Source: an uncultured Pseudomonadota bacterium (GTDB lineage: Bacteria > Pseudomonadota > Gammaproteobacteria > Steroidobacterales > Steroidobacteraceae). From it: 64,000 nucleotides of DNA. Positions within the stretch are counted from its first letter, which is position 1; each line of letters begins with the position of its first letter. A program made the position numbers and the translations under genes. The stretch is from contig CAIOZU010000017.1 of assembly GCA_903862885.1 (NCBI GenBank), forward strand, positions 96,098 through 160,097. The letters run 5' to 3'. Under the pieces are notes generated by a model. That model worked only from the letters and a program-made list of their open reading frames with translations. It had not been told where the DNA came from and searched no databases. Shown piece after piece: positions 1 through 9,317 of the stretch.

Positions 1-1786
1 TAGGGCCGATAGCGCGCGAAGCGATCCAGTCACCGGTGATCATTTCTTCATATGACTGGCCGGGACCCACCATTGGGTAGACCCCAGCGTCGGGATCAAT
101 CAACACTTCAAGAAAAGCGGGTCCATTAAAAGCGATGAATTCGGCGATGACAGCCGGCACATCTTCCTTTCGATCCAATCGGCGTACCCAAGGGAACTGG
201 TCGGCTTCGGCGGCTTTTACGAAGTCTTTCTTATGCAATGACTTATCACTGGCAGACAAGCGGCCTTTAAAAAATAACTTCTGCCACTGCTTCACCATGC
301 CATCGCCAAAATTATTAAGAACGACGACTTTCACAGGCAAGTCATAGGTCGTCACGGTTTCCAGTTCTCCTAAGTTCATGCGAATACTGGCATCGCCGTC
401 GATATCTATAACCAGGCGTTTTGGATGAGCAAATTGCGCTCCTATAGCGGCGGGCAACCCAAATCCCATGGTGCCCATACTCCCGGAGGTAAGCCACAAA
501 CGAGGGCTCTTAAAATCAAAATACTGGGCAGCCCACATCTGATGCTGCCCGACGCCTGTAGAGATAATAGCCTCTCCTTTGGTGAGTCGATTGATTTCCT
601 CCAACACATAATAAGGCTGAATAAGATCGCTATTTCGATCATAGTTCATGGCATACGTATGCTTAAGTTCTGCGCAATGAGCATGCCAAGGCCGCCAATC
701 GCGCTTAAATGCCTTAGTCTTTCCGTAGGCAGTTAACTGAGACAGTGCGTCAGCCATGACACCCACATGACTCCAGTGCACTGCTTTAACCTTGCCAATC
801 TCAGACACGTCAACATCAAGATGAGCGATATGCTTAGCGCCTGGCGCAAACCGAGGTGGCACAGCGGCGACGCGATCATCAAAGCGCGCGCCAACTGCTA
901 AAAGAAAATCACAGTCATCCACAGCATAGTTCGCAAAAGCGGCACCATGCATACCTAACATTCTCATACAACGCGCATCGGTTGTATCCACCGATCCAAG
1001 ACCCATCAGGGTGGTCACAACGGGTATCTGAAAAGTGTCTGCGAAATCCCGTAAAGCCGCTGTCGCCTCGCCGGCGATTACGCCGCCACCCGCATAGATC
1101 AATGGCCGCTCACTCTGTGCCAGCATCGCAAAGAACGCTCCCAGCGCTGCCTCATCCAGACGCCGTGCAGAAACTGCCCGCAGCCGATTTCGGTAGCCCG
1201 GTAAAGACAAGTTGCCTTGGCCTTTGAAAACGCCTGACCAGTTCTGGACGTCTTTCGGGATATCGAGCACCACCGGACCAGGACGGCCAGTACGGGCGAT
1301 TTCAAACGCAGTGCGGACGGTTTGCTCCAGACGAGTGGGATCGGTAATCAAAAAGACGTGTTTGGCCACCGATCCCATAATCGCTGAGACGGGAGCCTCC
1401 TGGAAGGCGTCCGTGCCAATGGCGGCGGTCGGCACCTGACCGCAGATGACCACCATCGGAATGGAGTCAGCCATGGAGTCCCGGATCGGCGTAACCGTAT
1501 TGGTCGCTCCAGGGCCGGAGGTGACCATACAGACCCCCACCCGACCACTGGCCCGGGCGTAACCCGCCGCCATAAACCCAGCTCCTTGCTCATTAGCCGG
1601 CACAATCAGCGGAATGGGCCGCTTTTTGGCGTCGGAATTGTGTACAAAAATTGCATCATAGGTGGGCAGAATAGCCCCACCGGAATACCCAAACACCACA
1701 TCGACACCCTCATCAGCGAGGATTTGCACAATCATCTCGGCCCCAGTCAATTGCTGGCCAGCCCGCGGGTGTTCCGTCGTCGTCAC
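1..1786 (-). CDS. ilvB: Acetolactate synthase large subunit, 3' end cut by the window
   Basis: Thiamine-diphosphate enzyme that condenses two pyruvates, or pyruvate with 2-ketobutyrate, in the first common step of valine, leucine and isoleucine synthesis. I translated it directly: it stays open for 595 codons to the window edge. The start is a GTG at 1786, with an AGGGG ribosome site 9 bases upstream; the next in-frame ATG is at 1735. Visible features are the catalytic glutamate in ANEQGAG (Glu66), the run TSGPGATN, QVPTAAIGTDAFQEAP, and the cofactor motif beginning GDAS (about 464) and ending VVLNN. GDA in place of the common bacterial GDG is a variant I also know from fungal enzymes. Its partner ilvN is transcribed away from it, which is unusual. 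Confidence 0.96.
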   Translation of the reverse strand, partial: MTTTEHPRAGQQLTGAEMIVQILADEGVDVVFGYSGGAILPTYDAIFVHNSDAKKRPIPLIVPANEQGAGFMAAGYARASGRVGVCMVTSGPGATNTVTPIRDSMADSIPMVVICGQVPTAAIGTDAFQEAPVSAIMGSVAKHVFLITDPTRLEQTVRTAFEIARTGRPGPVVLDIPKDVQNWSGVFKGQGNLSLPGYRNRLRAVSARRLDEAALGAFFAMLAQSERPLIYAGGGVIAGEATAALRDFADTFQIPVVTTLMGLGSVDTTDARCMRMLGMHGAAFANYAVDDCDFLLAVGARFDDRVAAVPPRFAPGAKHIAHLDVDVSEIGKVKAVHWSHVGVMADALSQLTAYGKTKAFKRDWRPWHAHCAELKHTYAMNYDRNSDLIQPYYVLEEINRLTKGEAIISTGVGQHQMWAAQYFDFKSPRLWLTSGSMGTMGFGLPAAIGAQFAHPKRLVIDIDGDASIRMNLGELETVTTYDLPVKVVVLNNFGDGMVKQWQKLFFKGRLSASDKSLHKKDFVKAAEADQFPWVRRLDRKEDVPAVIAEFIAFNGPAFLEVLIDPDAGVYPMVGPGQSYEEMITGDWIASRAIGP

Positions 1787-1923
1787 TACACTATTCCCCT
1801 ATTCTCAACACTATGTTTTGCCCGTTTCTACGAGAGAGTAGCAATCAGGCGCGTCGGCGTCTATGCACCGCAAAATGAACCGCGGTATGCTGCTCGGCGA
1901 AACCTCGAACTACCGGTCATTTC
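1787..1923. promoter_or_regulatory. Divergent control region between ilvB and ilvN
   Basis: These 137 bases separate the two acetolactate synthase subunit genes and must hold both promoters. A ribosome site (AGGGG) is visible for ilvB, while ilvN has no clear one. I found no branched-chain-rich leader peptide and no attenuator hairpin with a T-run, so classical ilv attenuation is not supported here. The exact promoter boxes cannot be assigned by eye. Confidence 0.5.
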
Positions 1924-2391
1924 ATGCGTCACATCATCACTATTTTGCTGCAAAACGAAGCAGGCGCCCTCAGCCGAGTCGCCAATCTTTTTTCTACACG
2001 GGCCTATAACATAGAGTCATTGGCAGTCGCCCCCACCCTAGATGGGGCTGTTTCTAAAGTGACCTTGGTTACTACCGGAGATGACCTCGTCATAAGTCAA
2101 TTAATCAGCCAACTCCGAAAGCTCGTGGATGTGGTATCGGTTGAAGACATCACACAAACTCGTCATGCAGAACGTGAGTTGTTGTTAATTAAGCTACGCG
2201 CCACCTCAACTAATGTCGCTGCTGTCAAAAAACTAATCGGCCAAACAGATGGCCATATTTTGTCAACATCCGATACGCAACTGGTTGCCGAAGTGATCGG
2301 CGATGAAGCGAGCATTTCTACTTTTTTAACTAATGTATCCGCTCTGGCCGATATTGTTGACGCCGTTCGAAGCGGAACACTCGCGATCTAG
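1924..2391 (+). CDS. ilvN: Acetolactate synthase small (regulatory) subunit
   Basis: ACT-domain subunit that stimulates the large subunit and gives valine feedback inhibition. At 155 residues it matches the longer IlvH type, with an N-terminal ACT domain (about 2-75) and a C-terminal domain, rather than the short E. coli IlvN. The opening MRHIITILLQNEAGALSRVA is close to the family signature and fixes the start, even though no good Shine-Dalgarno sequence precedes it. The gene faces away from ilvB and stands alone: it is followed after 46 bases by the convergent quinone reductase gene. It therefore seems to have its own promoter, and the two subunits could be made at different ratios. Function is secure from the sequence; the independent regulation is inferred. 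Confidence 0.96.
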   Translation: MRHIITILLQNEAGALSRVANLFSTRAYNIESLAVAPTLDGAVSKVTLVTTGDDLVISQLISQLRKLVDVVSVEDITQTRHAERELLLIKLRATSTNVAAVKKLIGQTDGHILSTSDTQLVAEVIGDEASISTFLTNVSALADIVDAVRSGTLAI

Positions 2392-2437
2392 GCGTCATTC
2401 ACATACAGCGACGCATATCTTAAGGTCAGGGAAAATA

Positions 2438-3412
2438 TCAGAGCGTCAAAACGGTCTGGCCAGTTGTCACCCTCGCCTCTAAATCACGGTGAGCTTGTGC
2501 TGCATTTGATAGCGCATAACGTTGGCCAATTTGGATCTTAACTACACCGCGCTCAACGATATCAAATAGCTCCCTTGAAGCGCGATTGAGTTCTGCCCGG
2601 GAGGCGATGTAGTCAAACAAGCTGGGTCGCGTGACAAATAATGATCCGCGCTTGGCCAGTTCAGATACAGAAAAAGGCGTGACCGGACCCGACGCATTGC
2701 CATAACTGACCATTACACCTAAGCGACGAAGGCAATCTAGTGATTGGAAAAACGTGTCTTTACCGACTGCATCATAAACAATCGAGACCCCCTTCCCTCG
2801 CGTTAGCTCACGTACGCGACTCACTAAATCCTCACGTGGAGTCACAATCACTTCATGGGCACCATCAGCTCGCGCTAACGCAGCCTTAGCATCGCTACTG
2901 ACAACGCCAATTACCTCTGCACCCAGCGCACTCGCCCATTGACACAACAGCAGCCCAACTCCGCCCGCAGCTGCATGCACTAAGATCTGATCACCCTTCC
3001 GAACCTTGCTCGTCCTGCGCAATAAATACTGGGCAGTTAAGCCTTTCAGCATCATCGCGGCACCTTGCTCGTCCGTGATACTTGCTGGCAATTTAACTAA
3101 TTTTTCCGCGGGAACGTGCCGCACTTCAGCATATGAGCCGGGTGATGCGAGAACGTAAGCCACGCGCTCCCCCACCACCACGGAGGTCACTCCACTGCCC
3201 ACCTCTTCAACCACCCCCGCAGCCTCACGACCCAGACCCGAAGGCAACGGTCGCGAATAAAGACCGGTGCGATCGTAAACATCAATGTAGTTGACACCCA
3301 CCACTGTATGCCGCACACGCACTTCATTCCGTTTCAGACGGGGCAATGAAATCTCAGACCACTGAAGCACCTCTGGGCCACCGGTCGTCAGCATGACGAT
3401 GCCATGAGTCAT
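2438..3412 (-). CDS. NADPH:quinone reductase, zinc-free MDR family
   Basis: Medium-chain dehydrogenase/reductase of 324 residues, of the quinone oxidoreductase (QorA) type, which reduces quinones or activated alkenes with NADPH. It has an N-terminal GroES-like fold including NYIDVYDRTGLY (41-52) and a Rossmann segment HAAAGGVG (146-153). The cysteine and histidine ligands of zinc alcohol dehydrogenases are absent, which fits the zinc-free branch. It is the last gene of a minus-strand unit behind the PII gene and a [2Fe-2S] ferredoxin gene, starting 55 bases after the ferredoxin stop. The real substrate is unknown. A housekeeping quinone or enone detoxification role is the default, but the neighbours suggest a redox job tied to nitrogen status (inference). 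Confidence 0.88.
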   Translation of the reverse strand: MTHGIVMLTTGGPEVLQWSEISLPRLKRNEVRVRHTVVGVNYIDVYDRTGLYSRPLPSGLGREAAGVVEEVGSGVTSVVVGERVAYVLASPGSYAEVRHVPAEKLVKLPASITDEQGAAMMLKGLTAQYLLRRTSKVRKGDQILVHAAAGGVGLLLCQWASALGAEVIGVVSSDAKAALARADGAHEVIVTPREDLVSRVRELTRGKGVSIVYDAVGKDTFFQSLDCLRRLGVMVSYGNASGPVTPFSVSELAKRGSLFVTRPSLFDYIASRAELNRASRELFDIVERGVVKIQIGQRYALSNAAQAHRDLEARVTTGQTVLTL

Positions 3413-3467
3413 TGTCTTCTACCTCACCACAATTCGCTGTTAACCCTGTCTATCGACCGTCATAGCG

Positions 3468-3854
3468 CTATGGGTCGAGCGGACTATGACCAATCTGCAA
3501 ATCTTTGACCGGTTGGCCACCGATTAGATGTTCTTCAATGATGCGCTCAAGATTGTCCGGCGTGCAGGTGCCATACCAAATGCCCTCTGGATACACCACA
3601 GCGACCGGTCCACGCCGGCAAATTCTTAAGCAACCCACTTTCGTTCTAAGTACAGCGCCCACCACATCCACTAATTGCCGATCTCTCAGGCGTTTTTTCA
3701 GGTACATCCAGCTCGTTTGACAGGCTTCTAGCGGCGCACACTTACCCTCTCCGACACACAAGAATATGTGTCGCTTAGCGGAGTCAAGGCATAGGCCATC
3801 AACAACTCGAGCGAGCGCCTCGTCGTCCATCTCCATGGGAGGCGCGCTGTTCAA
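3468..3854 (-). CDS. Thioredoxin-like [2Fe-2S] ferredoxin
   Basis: Small electron carrier of 128 residues with the fold of the Aquifex thioredoxin-like ferredoxins. The four likely cluster ligands are Cys33 and Cys45 (C-x11-C) and Cys75 and Cys79 (C-x3-C, in [10 protein letters not shown]), followed by the usual [10 protein letters not shown] stretch. Three more cysteines (22, 39, 97) lie outside this pattern. The start codon is only 6 bases after the PII stop codon, so the two are probably translated from one message. No hydrogenase or NADH dehydrogenase genes are nearby, so its partner is unclear; the downstream quinone reductase or the divergent ferredoxin reductase at 4438 are candidates by position only. 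Confidence 0.88.
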   Translation of the reverse strand: MNSAPPMEMDDEALARVVDGLCLDSAKRHIFLCVGEGKCAPLEACQTSWMYLKKRLRDRQLVDVVGAVLRTKVGCLRICRRGPVAVVYPEGIWYGTCTPDNLERIIEEHLIGGQPVKDLQIGHSPLDP

Positions 3855-3860
3855 ATGAGA

Positions 3861-4226
<366 letters not shown>

Positions 4227-4256
4227 TTAGCGAAAATACGCTTCGTCTGCCTGACC

Positions 4257-4273
4257 TTGCAGTTTTCGTGCCG
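4257..4273 (-). promoter_or_regulatory. Candidate sigma-54 (-24/-12) promoter for the PII unit
   Basis: On the minus strand the sequence CGGCACGAAAACTGCAA has GG and GC exactly 10 bases apart and matches the TGGCAC-N5-TTGCA consensus at most positions. The inferred transcription start would lie near 4248, about 49 bases before the PII ATG. A nitrogen-controlled PII gene is the classic setting for such a promoter. An AT-rich run (about 4276-4290) lies just upstream. No NtrC-binding sites were assigned. Confidence 0.68.
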
Positions 4274-4437
4274 TCTATTATATATAATAAAATCAATGAG
4301 TTGAACTTTGTCCGCAGAGGTTTTGCACCCAAGCGGCGCACGCTGGCGCCATCCTGCCCGAGTTTAGTGCCAAACCATGACGGGATGAGGCAAAACAGGC
4401 TGCCACTGGTAAAGTGCGCCATCAGCTAGGAAATGAC

Positions 4438-5667
4438 ATGACAGACACGATTGCGATCGTCGGCGCCGGACAAGCGGCCTTGCAGACCGCTGAGAGCCTA
4501 CGCCGCGGTGGCTTTGCCGGACACCTGGTGATGGTCAGCGACGAGCCGCATCCCGCTTATCAACGTCCACCTCTATCAAAAAAGTATCTGGCAGGTGAAT
4601 TACCCTTAGAAAGGATGTGGCTTAAGCCAGCAGCCTTTTACGAGAGCCATCAGGTAGATCTGAGGCTCAACGTCCGCGCCACCGCCATCCATCGTGACCG
4701 CCAGCAGCTCGAGCTGTCACAGGGTGAGCCCATACAATATTCCCAGCTGCTACTCGCCACGGGCGCTTCTCCGCGTCAATCAACGGCTCCCGGTGTTTCT
4801 CTTCAGGGCATTCATGCCCTGAGATCCATTAGCGATGCCGATCTCATCCGCGCTCGATTAAAGCCAGGCAGTCGCGTAGTCATCGTCGGTGGCGGTTATA
4901 TGGGCCTTGAGGTTGCTGCCACCTGTCGCGGCCTAGGCTGCCAAGTGGACGTACTTGAAATGGGTGCGCGGGTAATGAATCGCGTAGTTGCCCCAGTGAT
5001 TTCAGACTTTTTCACGGCAGAACACCGTCGGGCAGGCGTCAGCATTCACCTTGGCACGACGGTCACTGGGTTTCTGGCGGCCGCCTCTGACCCGACGCGC
5101 GTCGCTACGGTACTGGCATCCGATGGCAAAGAATACCCAGCCGATGAGGTCATTATTGCGATGGGCGTTCAACCCAATATAGATCTAGCCACACGCGCCG
5201 GCCTTGATTGCGAGAACGGCATCGCCGTGGACGAAACCTGCCGAACCAACGACCCACTTATCTTTTCTGCAGGTGACTGCTGTAGTCAGGTGAATCATCG
5301 CTATGCAAAGCGCATCCGCTTAGAGTCAGTGGATAACGCCTTTGAGCAGGCTAAAACCGTCGCGTCCAATATGCTGGGTACGCGCACCGTCCATGACAAA
5401 CTGCCTTGGTTCTGGTCAGACCAATATGACCTTAAAATACTCATCGTCGGACTCAATATTGACTATGACCAAGTGGTACTACGCGGCACCCCCGACAGTC
5501 GCAGCTTCTCTTGCGCGTATCTACGCGATGCGCGCCTCATTGCAATGGACTGTATTAACAACGCTAAAGATTATATGGCCGCTAAAAAACTCATCGCGGA
5601 TAAACCACTCTGTGATCTGTCGCGATTAGCTGACCCGACGATACCCCTAAAAGATACCGTCGCTTAA
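4438..5667 (+). CDS. FAD-dependent ferredoxin/rubredoxin reductase family protein
   Basis: Pyridine-nucleotide-dependent flavoprotein (409 residues) of the rhodocoxin/putidaredoxin reductase class, which passes electrons from NAD(P)H to a small iron-sulfur protein. It has an FAD-binding GAGQAA (9-14), the class signature PPLSKKYL (44-51), a second dinucleotide motif GGGYMG (151-156) and a second FAD contact SAGDCC (about 277-282). The ATG at 4438 is preferred over the upstream GTG at 4414, because AGGA stands 7 bases before it. It is divergent from the PII/ferredoxin unit, which makes that ferredoxin a possible partner. Apoptosis-inducing-factor-like oxidoreductases share this fold, so the exact acceptor is open. 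Confidence 0.88.
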   Translation: MTDTIAIVGAGQAALQTAESLRRGGFAGHLVMVSDEPHPAYQRPPLSKKYLAGELPLERMWLKPAAFYESHQVDLRLNVRATAIHRDRQQLELSQGEPIQYSQLLLATGASPRQSTAPGVSLQGIHALRSISDADLIRARLKPGSRVVIVGGGYMGLEVAATCRGLGCQVDVLEMGARVMNRVVAPVISDFFTAEHRRAGVSIHLGTTVTGFLAAASDPTRVATVLASDGKEYPADEVIIAMGVQPNIDLATRAGLDCENGIAVDETCRTNDPLIFSAGDCCSQVNHRYAKRIRLESVDNAFEQAKTVASNMLGTRTVHDKLPWFWSDQYDLKILIVGLNIDYDQVVLRGTPDSRSFSCAYLRDARLIAMDCINNAKDYMAAKKLIADKPLCDLSRLADPTIPLKDTVA

Positions 5668-5711
5668 GCCATTCTGCAAACCATGGCCGCCAAACACAGG
5701 CGCGCCAATAA

Positions 5712-8700
5712 TTACTTCATGATCATCAAGAGGTCTTTAGCATCCACCTGCTGGCCAGGAACGATCAAGACTGACGAAACGACTGAGTCTTGCTCAGCCC
5801 GCACCGCCGTTTCCATTTTCATCGCCTCAATGGTCACTAATGTATCGCCGCACGCCACCTTCTGACCTTCCACAGCATTGACTGTAATCACATGCCCGGG
5901 CATCGGAGCGCCAATTTGCTTCGGATCAGAAATGTCCGCTTTGCGCGTCGGCGGCTTAGTAGCGACGTGGCTGCGGTCTGCCACTCGCACCGATCGCGGC
6001 TGTCCATTTAACTCAAAAAATACGGTGCGTGACCCGTCATCAGCCACCTCACTGGCGGCAATAAAACGGATGATCAAACTTTTGCCTCGCTCCAAATCAA
6101 CCGTGATTTCATCACCCACCTGCATTCCATAAAAGAATGCTCCGGTCGGTAGCGCAGCCACATTGCCAAATCTCAGCCTATCCTTGGCATATTCAACAAA
6201 CACCTTGGGATACATTAAGTAAGAGGCCAACTCCGCATCCGTCACATCGCGACCGACTAATCTTTGCGCAGTAGCTTTTTGCAGACCCAGATCCAAAGCT
6301 GCCAACGCATCGCCTGGGCGACCCACCAGAGGCTGCCGACCTCTTAAAACCTTGCGCTGCAACGCTTCTGGAAAACCACCATAAGGCTGACCAATATCGC
6401 CATGCAAAAACTGCACAACCGACTCCGGGAACGCCACCTCAACACTAGGATCCTCAACCTGCGCTCTCGTTAAGCCGCTTGTGACCATCTTGATCGCTAG
6501 GTCACCGACCATTTTAGAGCTCGGTGTCACCTTAATCAGGTCGCCAAACATATCGTTCACTTCAGCATAAGCGCGCGCCACTTCAGGCCAACGATAGTCG
6601 GGTATGCCAAGTGCACGAGCCTGCTCACGCAGGTTGGTGTACTGGCCGCCTGGCATACCATGCAGATACACCTCACTCGTACCCGCGCGGATATCGCTTT
6701 CAAATGCGATATATCCATGCCGCACTTGTTCCCAGTAACCAGAGATCATCCGTATTTGGTCAGCGTCTAATTCCGTGTCAGTCGGCCCATAGCGTAAAGC
6801 CTCAACGACAGAGCCCAAATTAGGCTGCGATGTCAGCCCACTCATAGCGTCCATCGCGGTATCCACGGCATGACAGCCGGCCGCTACCGCTGCGAGCACG
6901 CTCGCACTTCCGATCCCACTCGTATCATGAGTATGAAAATGCAACGGCAGGCCCACTTCCTCTCTTAAGGCGGCAATTAAGGTGCTCGCTGCTTGTGGAC
7001 GGCATAGTCCGGCCATATCTTTTATGCAAAGCACATGCGCGCCTGCTCTCTCGAGTTCCTTGGCGAGTGACACATAATATTTCAGGTTGTACTTTGTCTC
7101 GTTTGGGTTCGCCAGATTGCCCGTATAGCAGATAGCCGCCTCTATCACCTTGCCTGATGAACCCACCGCATCGATCGCCACCCGCATATTTTCGACCCAG
7201 TTCAAAGGGTCAAATACTCTAAAAATGTCTACTCCGGCGGCGGCCGCCTGTTCAATAAAATAACGAACTACATTGTCAGGATAGTTTGTATAGCCAACGG
7301 CATTCGCTGAGCGGAAAAGCATCTGGAGAAGCAAGTTAGGCATGGCCGTTCGCAACGCCGCCAGTCGCTCCCATGGATCCTCCTTTAAAAATCGCATCGC
7401 CACGTCAAAAGTGGCGCCACCCCAGCATTCCACTGAGAACAATTCAGGTAAGCAGCTTGCGTAGTAAGGAGCAATGGCAACCATGTCGCGCGAACGCATA
7501 CGGGTAGCCAGCAAGGATTGATGCGCATCGCGCATCGTGGTGTCAGTAATTAACGTTCGCTTCGACGCCAGCATCCAGTCGGCCAGCCCCTTCGGACCGA
7601 CTCTATCGAGCACTTGCTTGGAGCCCTCAGGCAGCGGCTTCACTAAGGTGAGTTTTGGCAAGCGTACATCCGTCATGCGACTCGGTCGTTGGCGGCCACG
7701 CACCTCAGCATTGCCGTTTACAATGATGTCACCGATAAAGTTCAGCAAGCGCGTCGCGCGATCACGACGTTTTGGAAAATTAAATAGCTCGGGGGTCGTG
7801 TCTATGAAACGGGTCGTATAGTCGCCACTTTGAAACTGAGGATGAGAGATCACTTGATCAAGAAAGCGCAAGTTGGTCATCACTCCCCGAATTCTAAATT
7901 CCCATAACGCGCGATGCATACGACGCTGCGTCTCTTCTGCAGTGGGGGCCCATGCAGTGACTTTTACAAGCAGCGAATCATACGATCGGCCAATAAAGGC
8001 GCCCGCGTAGGCGGTTCCTGCATCGAGACGAATACCAAATCCGGCAGGGCTGCGGTACGCAGTAATCTGGCCATAGTCAGGGCTGAATCCACTCTCGGGG
8101 TCTTCCGTAGTGACTCTGCACTGCAAGGCATGTCCGGAGACTCTTATGTCTGCCTGTGCTGGTACGCCGGACTCCAGCGTCCCAATATGATGGCCTTCCG
8201 CAATGCGGATCTGCGCCTTCACAATGTCGATACCAGTGACTTCTTCGGTGACCGTATGCTCTACTTGAATACGCGGATTGACTTCAATGAAATAAAGCTT
8301 CCGAGTCTCTGCATCCTGCAGAAACTCAACCGTACCTGCGTTCTGATATTCTGCCGCTTGGCCGATGCGCACACCTAGATCGCACAGTTGTTGTCGCTCA
8401 GCGTCACTCATAAAAACGGCGGGCGCTCTCTCAACTACTTTCTGATTGCGGCGCTGTACGGTGCAATCACGCTCCCACAAGTGCACTAAGTTTCCGTGCC
8501 GATCACCTAGCAACTGCACCTCAACATGGCGCGCGCGACGAATGAGCTTCTCAAGGTAAACCTCATCATTGCCGAATGCTGATTTCGCCTCTCGCCGAGC
8601 GGCCGGCACAAGATCTGCAAGCTCTGATTCAGTCTCAATCGTGCGCATACCACGACCGCCACCACCCCAGCTAGCCTTCAACATCAAGGGGTAGCCAACC

Positions 8701-9179
8701 TCGGCCGCAAGCTTCGCTACCTGCTTCATATCTGAAGGGAGCGGGCCAGTCGCCGGCATCACGGGAACGCCTGCTCGAACAGCGAGCTCGCGCGCTGACA
8801 CTTTATTACCGAGGAGTCGCATCCTGTCTGGCGATGGACCTATAAAGATAATACCTGCTACAGCACACGCATCGGCGAAGTCAGGGTTCTCAGCGAGAAA
8901 CCCATATCCTGGGTGTATGGCCTGGCATTGGGATTCAACTGCAATACGGATAACGTCGTCTATATCTAAGTAGGCTTCAATCGGTCCTTTGCCAATACCG
9001 ACTTGGTAACTCTCATCCGCTTTTGCACGATGTAATGAGAAACGATCCTCTTGTGAGTAGATCGCAATCGTACTAATGCCTAACTCGTTTGCCGCGCGCA
9101 TGACGCGAATAGCGATCTCACCTCGGTTAGCGATGAGCAGGCGGCGGATGGGGGTCGCCACCGGTAATTGACTTGACAT
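5712..9179 (-). CDS. pyc: Pyruvate carboxylase, single-chain
   Basis: Biotin enzyme that carboxylates pyruvate to oxaloacetate with ATP and bicarbonate, refilling the TCA cycle. All domains are in one 1155-residue chain: biotin carboxylase (about 10-460, with the ATP-grasp glycine loop GGGGRGM at 172-178), the carboxyltransferase barrel (DTTMRDAHQS onward, with FHTHDTSG), and a C-terminal biotinyl domain where EAMKMETAV carries the biotin on Lys1121. The length equals that of the bacterial and mitochondrial single-chain form, so no subunit is missing. It stands alone on the minus strand, 138 bases upstream of the diguanylate cyclase stop codon. Many gammaproteobacteria use PEP carboxylase or a two-subunit enzyme instead; here the single-chain form supplies the anaplerotic step. 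Confidence 0.97.
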   Translation of the reverse strand: MSSQLPVATPIRRLLIANRGEIAIRVMRAANELGISTIAIYSQEDRFSLHRAKADESYQVGIGKGPIEAYLDIDDVIRIAVESQCQAIHPGYGFLAENPDFADACAVAGIIFIGPSPDRMRLLGNKVSARELAVRAGVPVMPATGPLPSDMKQVAKLAAEVGYPLMLKASWGGGGRGMRTIETESELADLVPAARREAKSAFGNDEVYLEKLIRRARHVEVQLLGDRHGNLVHLWERDCTVQRRNQKVVERAPAVFMSDAERQQLCDLGVRIGQAAEYQNAGTVEFLQDAETRKLYFIEVNPRIQVEHTVTEEVTGIDIVKAQIRIAEGHHIGTLESGVPAQADIRVSGHALQCRVTTEDPESGFSPDYGQITAYRSPAGFGIRLDAGTAYAGAFIGRSYDSLLVKVTAWAPTAEETQRRMHRALWEFRIRGVMTNLRFLDQVISHPQFQSGDYTTRFIDTTPELFNFPKRRDRATRLLNFIGDIIVNGNAEVRGRQRPSRMTDVRLPKLTLVKPLPEGSKQVLDRVGPKGLADWMLASKRTLITDTTMRDAHQSLLATRMRSRDMVAIAPYYASCLPELFSVECWGGATFDVAMRFLKEDPWERLAALRTAMPNLLLQMLFRSANAVGYTNYPDNVVRYFIEQAAAAGVDIFRVFDPLNWVENMRVAIDAVGSSGKVIEAAICYTGNLANPNETKYNLKYYVSLAKELERAGAHVLCIKDMAGLCRPQAASTLIAALREEVGLPLHFHTHDTSGIGSASVLAAVAAGCHAVDTAMDAMSGLTSQPNLGSVVEALRYGPTDTELDADQIRMISGYWEQVRHGYIAFESDIRAGTSEVYLHGMPGGQYTNLREQARALGIPDYRWPEVARAYAEVNDMFGDLIKVTPSSKMVGDLAIKMVTSGLTRAQVEDPSVEVAFPESVVQFLHGDIGQPYGGFPEALQRKVLRGRQPLVGRPGDALAALDLGLQKATAQRLVGRDVTDAELASYLMYPKVFVEYAKDRLRFGNVAALPTGAFFYGMQVGDEITVDLERGKSLIIRFIAASEVADDGSRTVFFELNGQPRSVRVADRSHVATKPPTRKADISDPKQIGAPMPGHVITVNAVEGQKVACGDTLVTIEAMKMETAVRAEQDSVVSSVLIVPGQQVDAKDLLMIMK

Positions 9180-9317
9180 GACTTAGCCTCTCGAGAACAC
9201 AGCCGCAAATGGCGGGACTCGAATTCCTGCCCAGTGGCAGCGGCATAATATCAGCGACTGTGCCTTATCGTGAGCCCAAGCGGGACTTTAGGCGCACCGC
9301 CAGCATAAACGCCGGCT

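Noticed and set aside
1813..1878. Small open frame (21 residues) between ilvB and ilvN as a leader peptide
   Set aside because: It is not rich in Ile, Val or Leu, has no ribosome site, and no terminator or antiterminator hairpin follows it.
1586..2014. 142-codon plus-strand frame overlapping ilvB and the ilvN start
   Set aside because: It is antisense to ilvB and overlaps ilvN out of frame; its residues match no family.
7914..8378. 154-codon plus-strand frame inside pyc
   Set aside because: It is fully antisense to the conserved biotin carboxylase domain; composition is that of a shadow frame.
9205..9240. tRNA-like T-arm (TTCGA core) between pyc and the diguanylate cyclase gene
   Set aside because: The flanking bases do not pair as a T-stem, and no anticodon or D arm is present.
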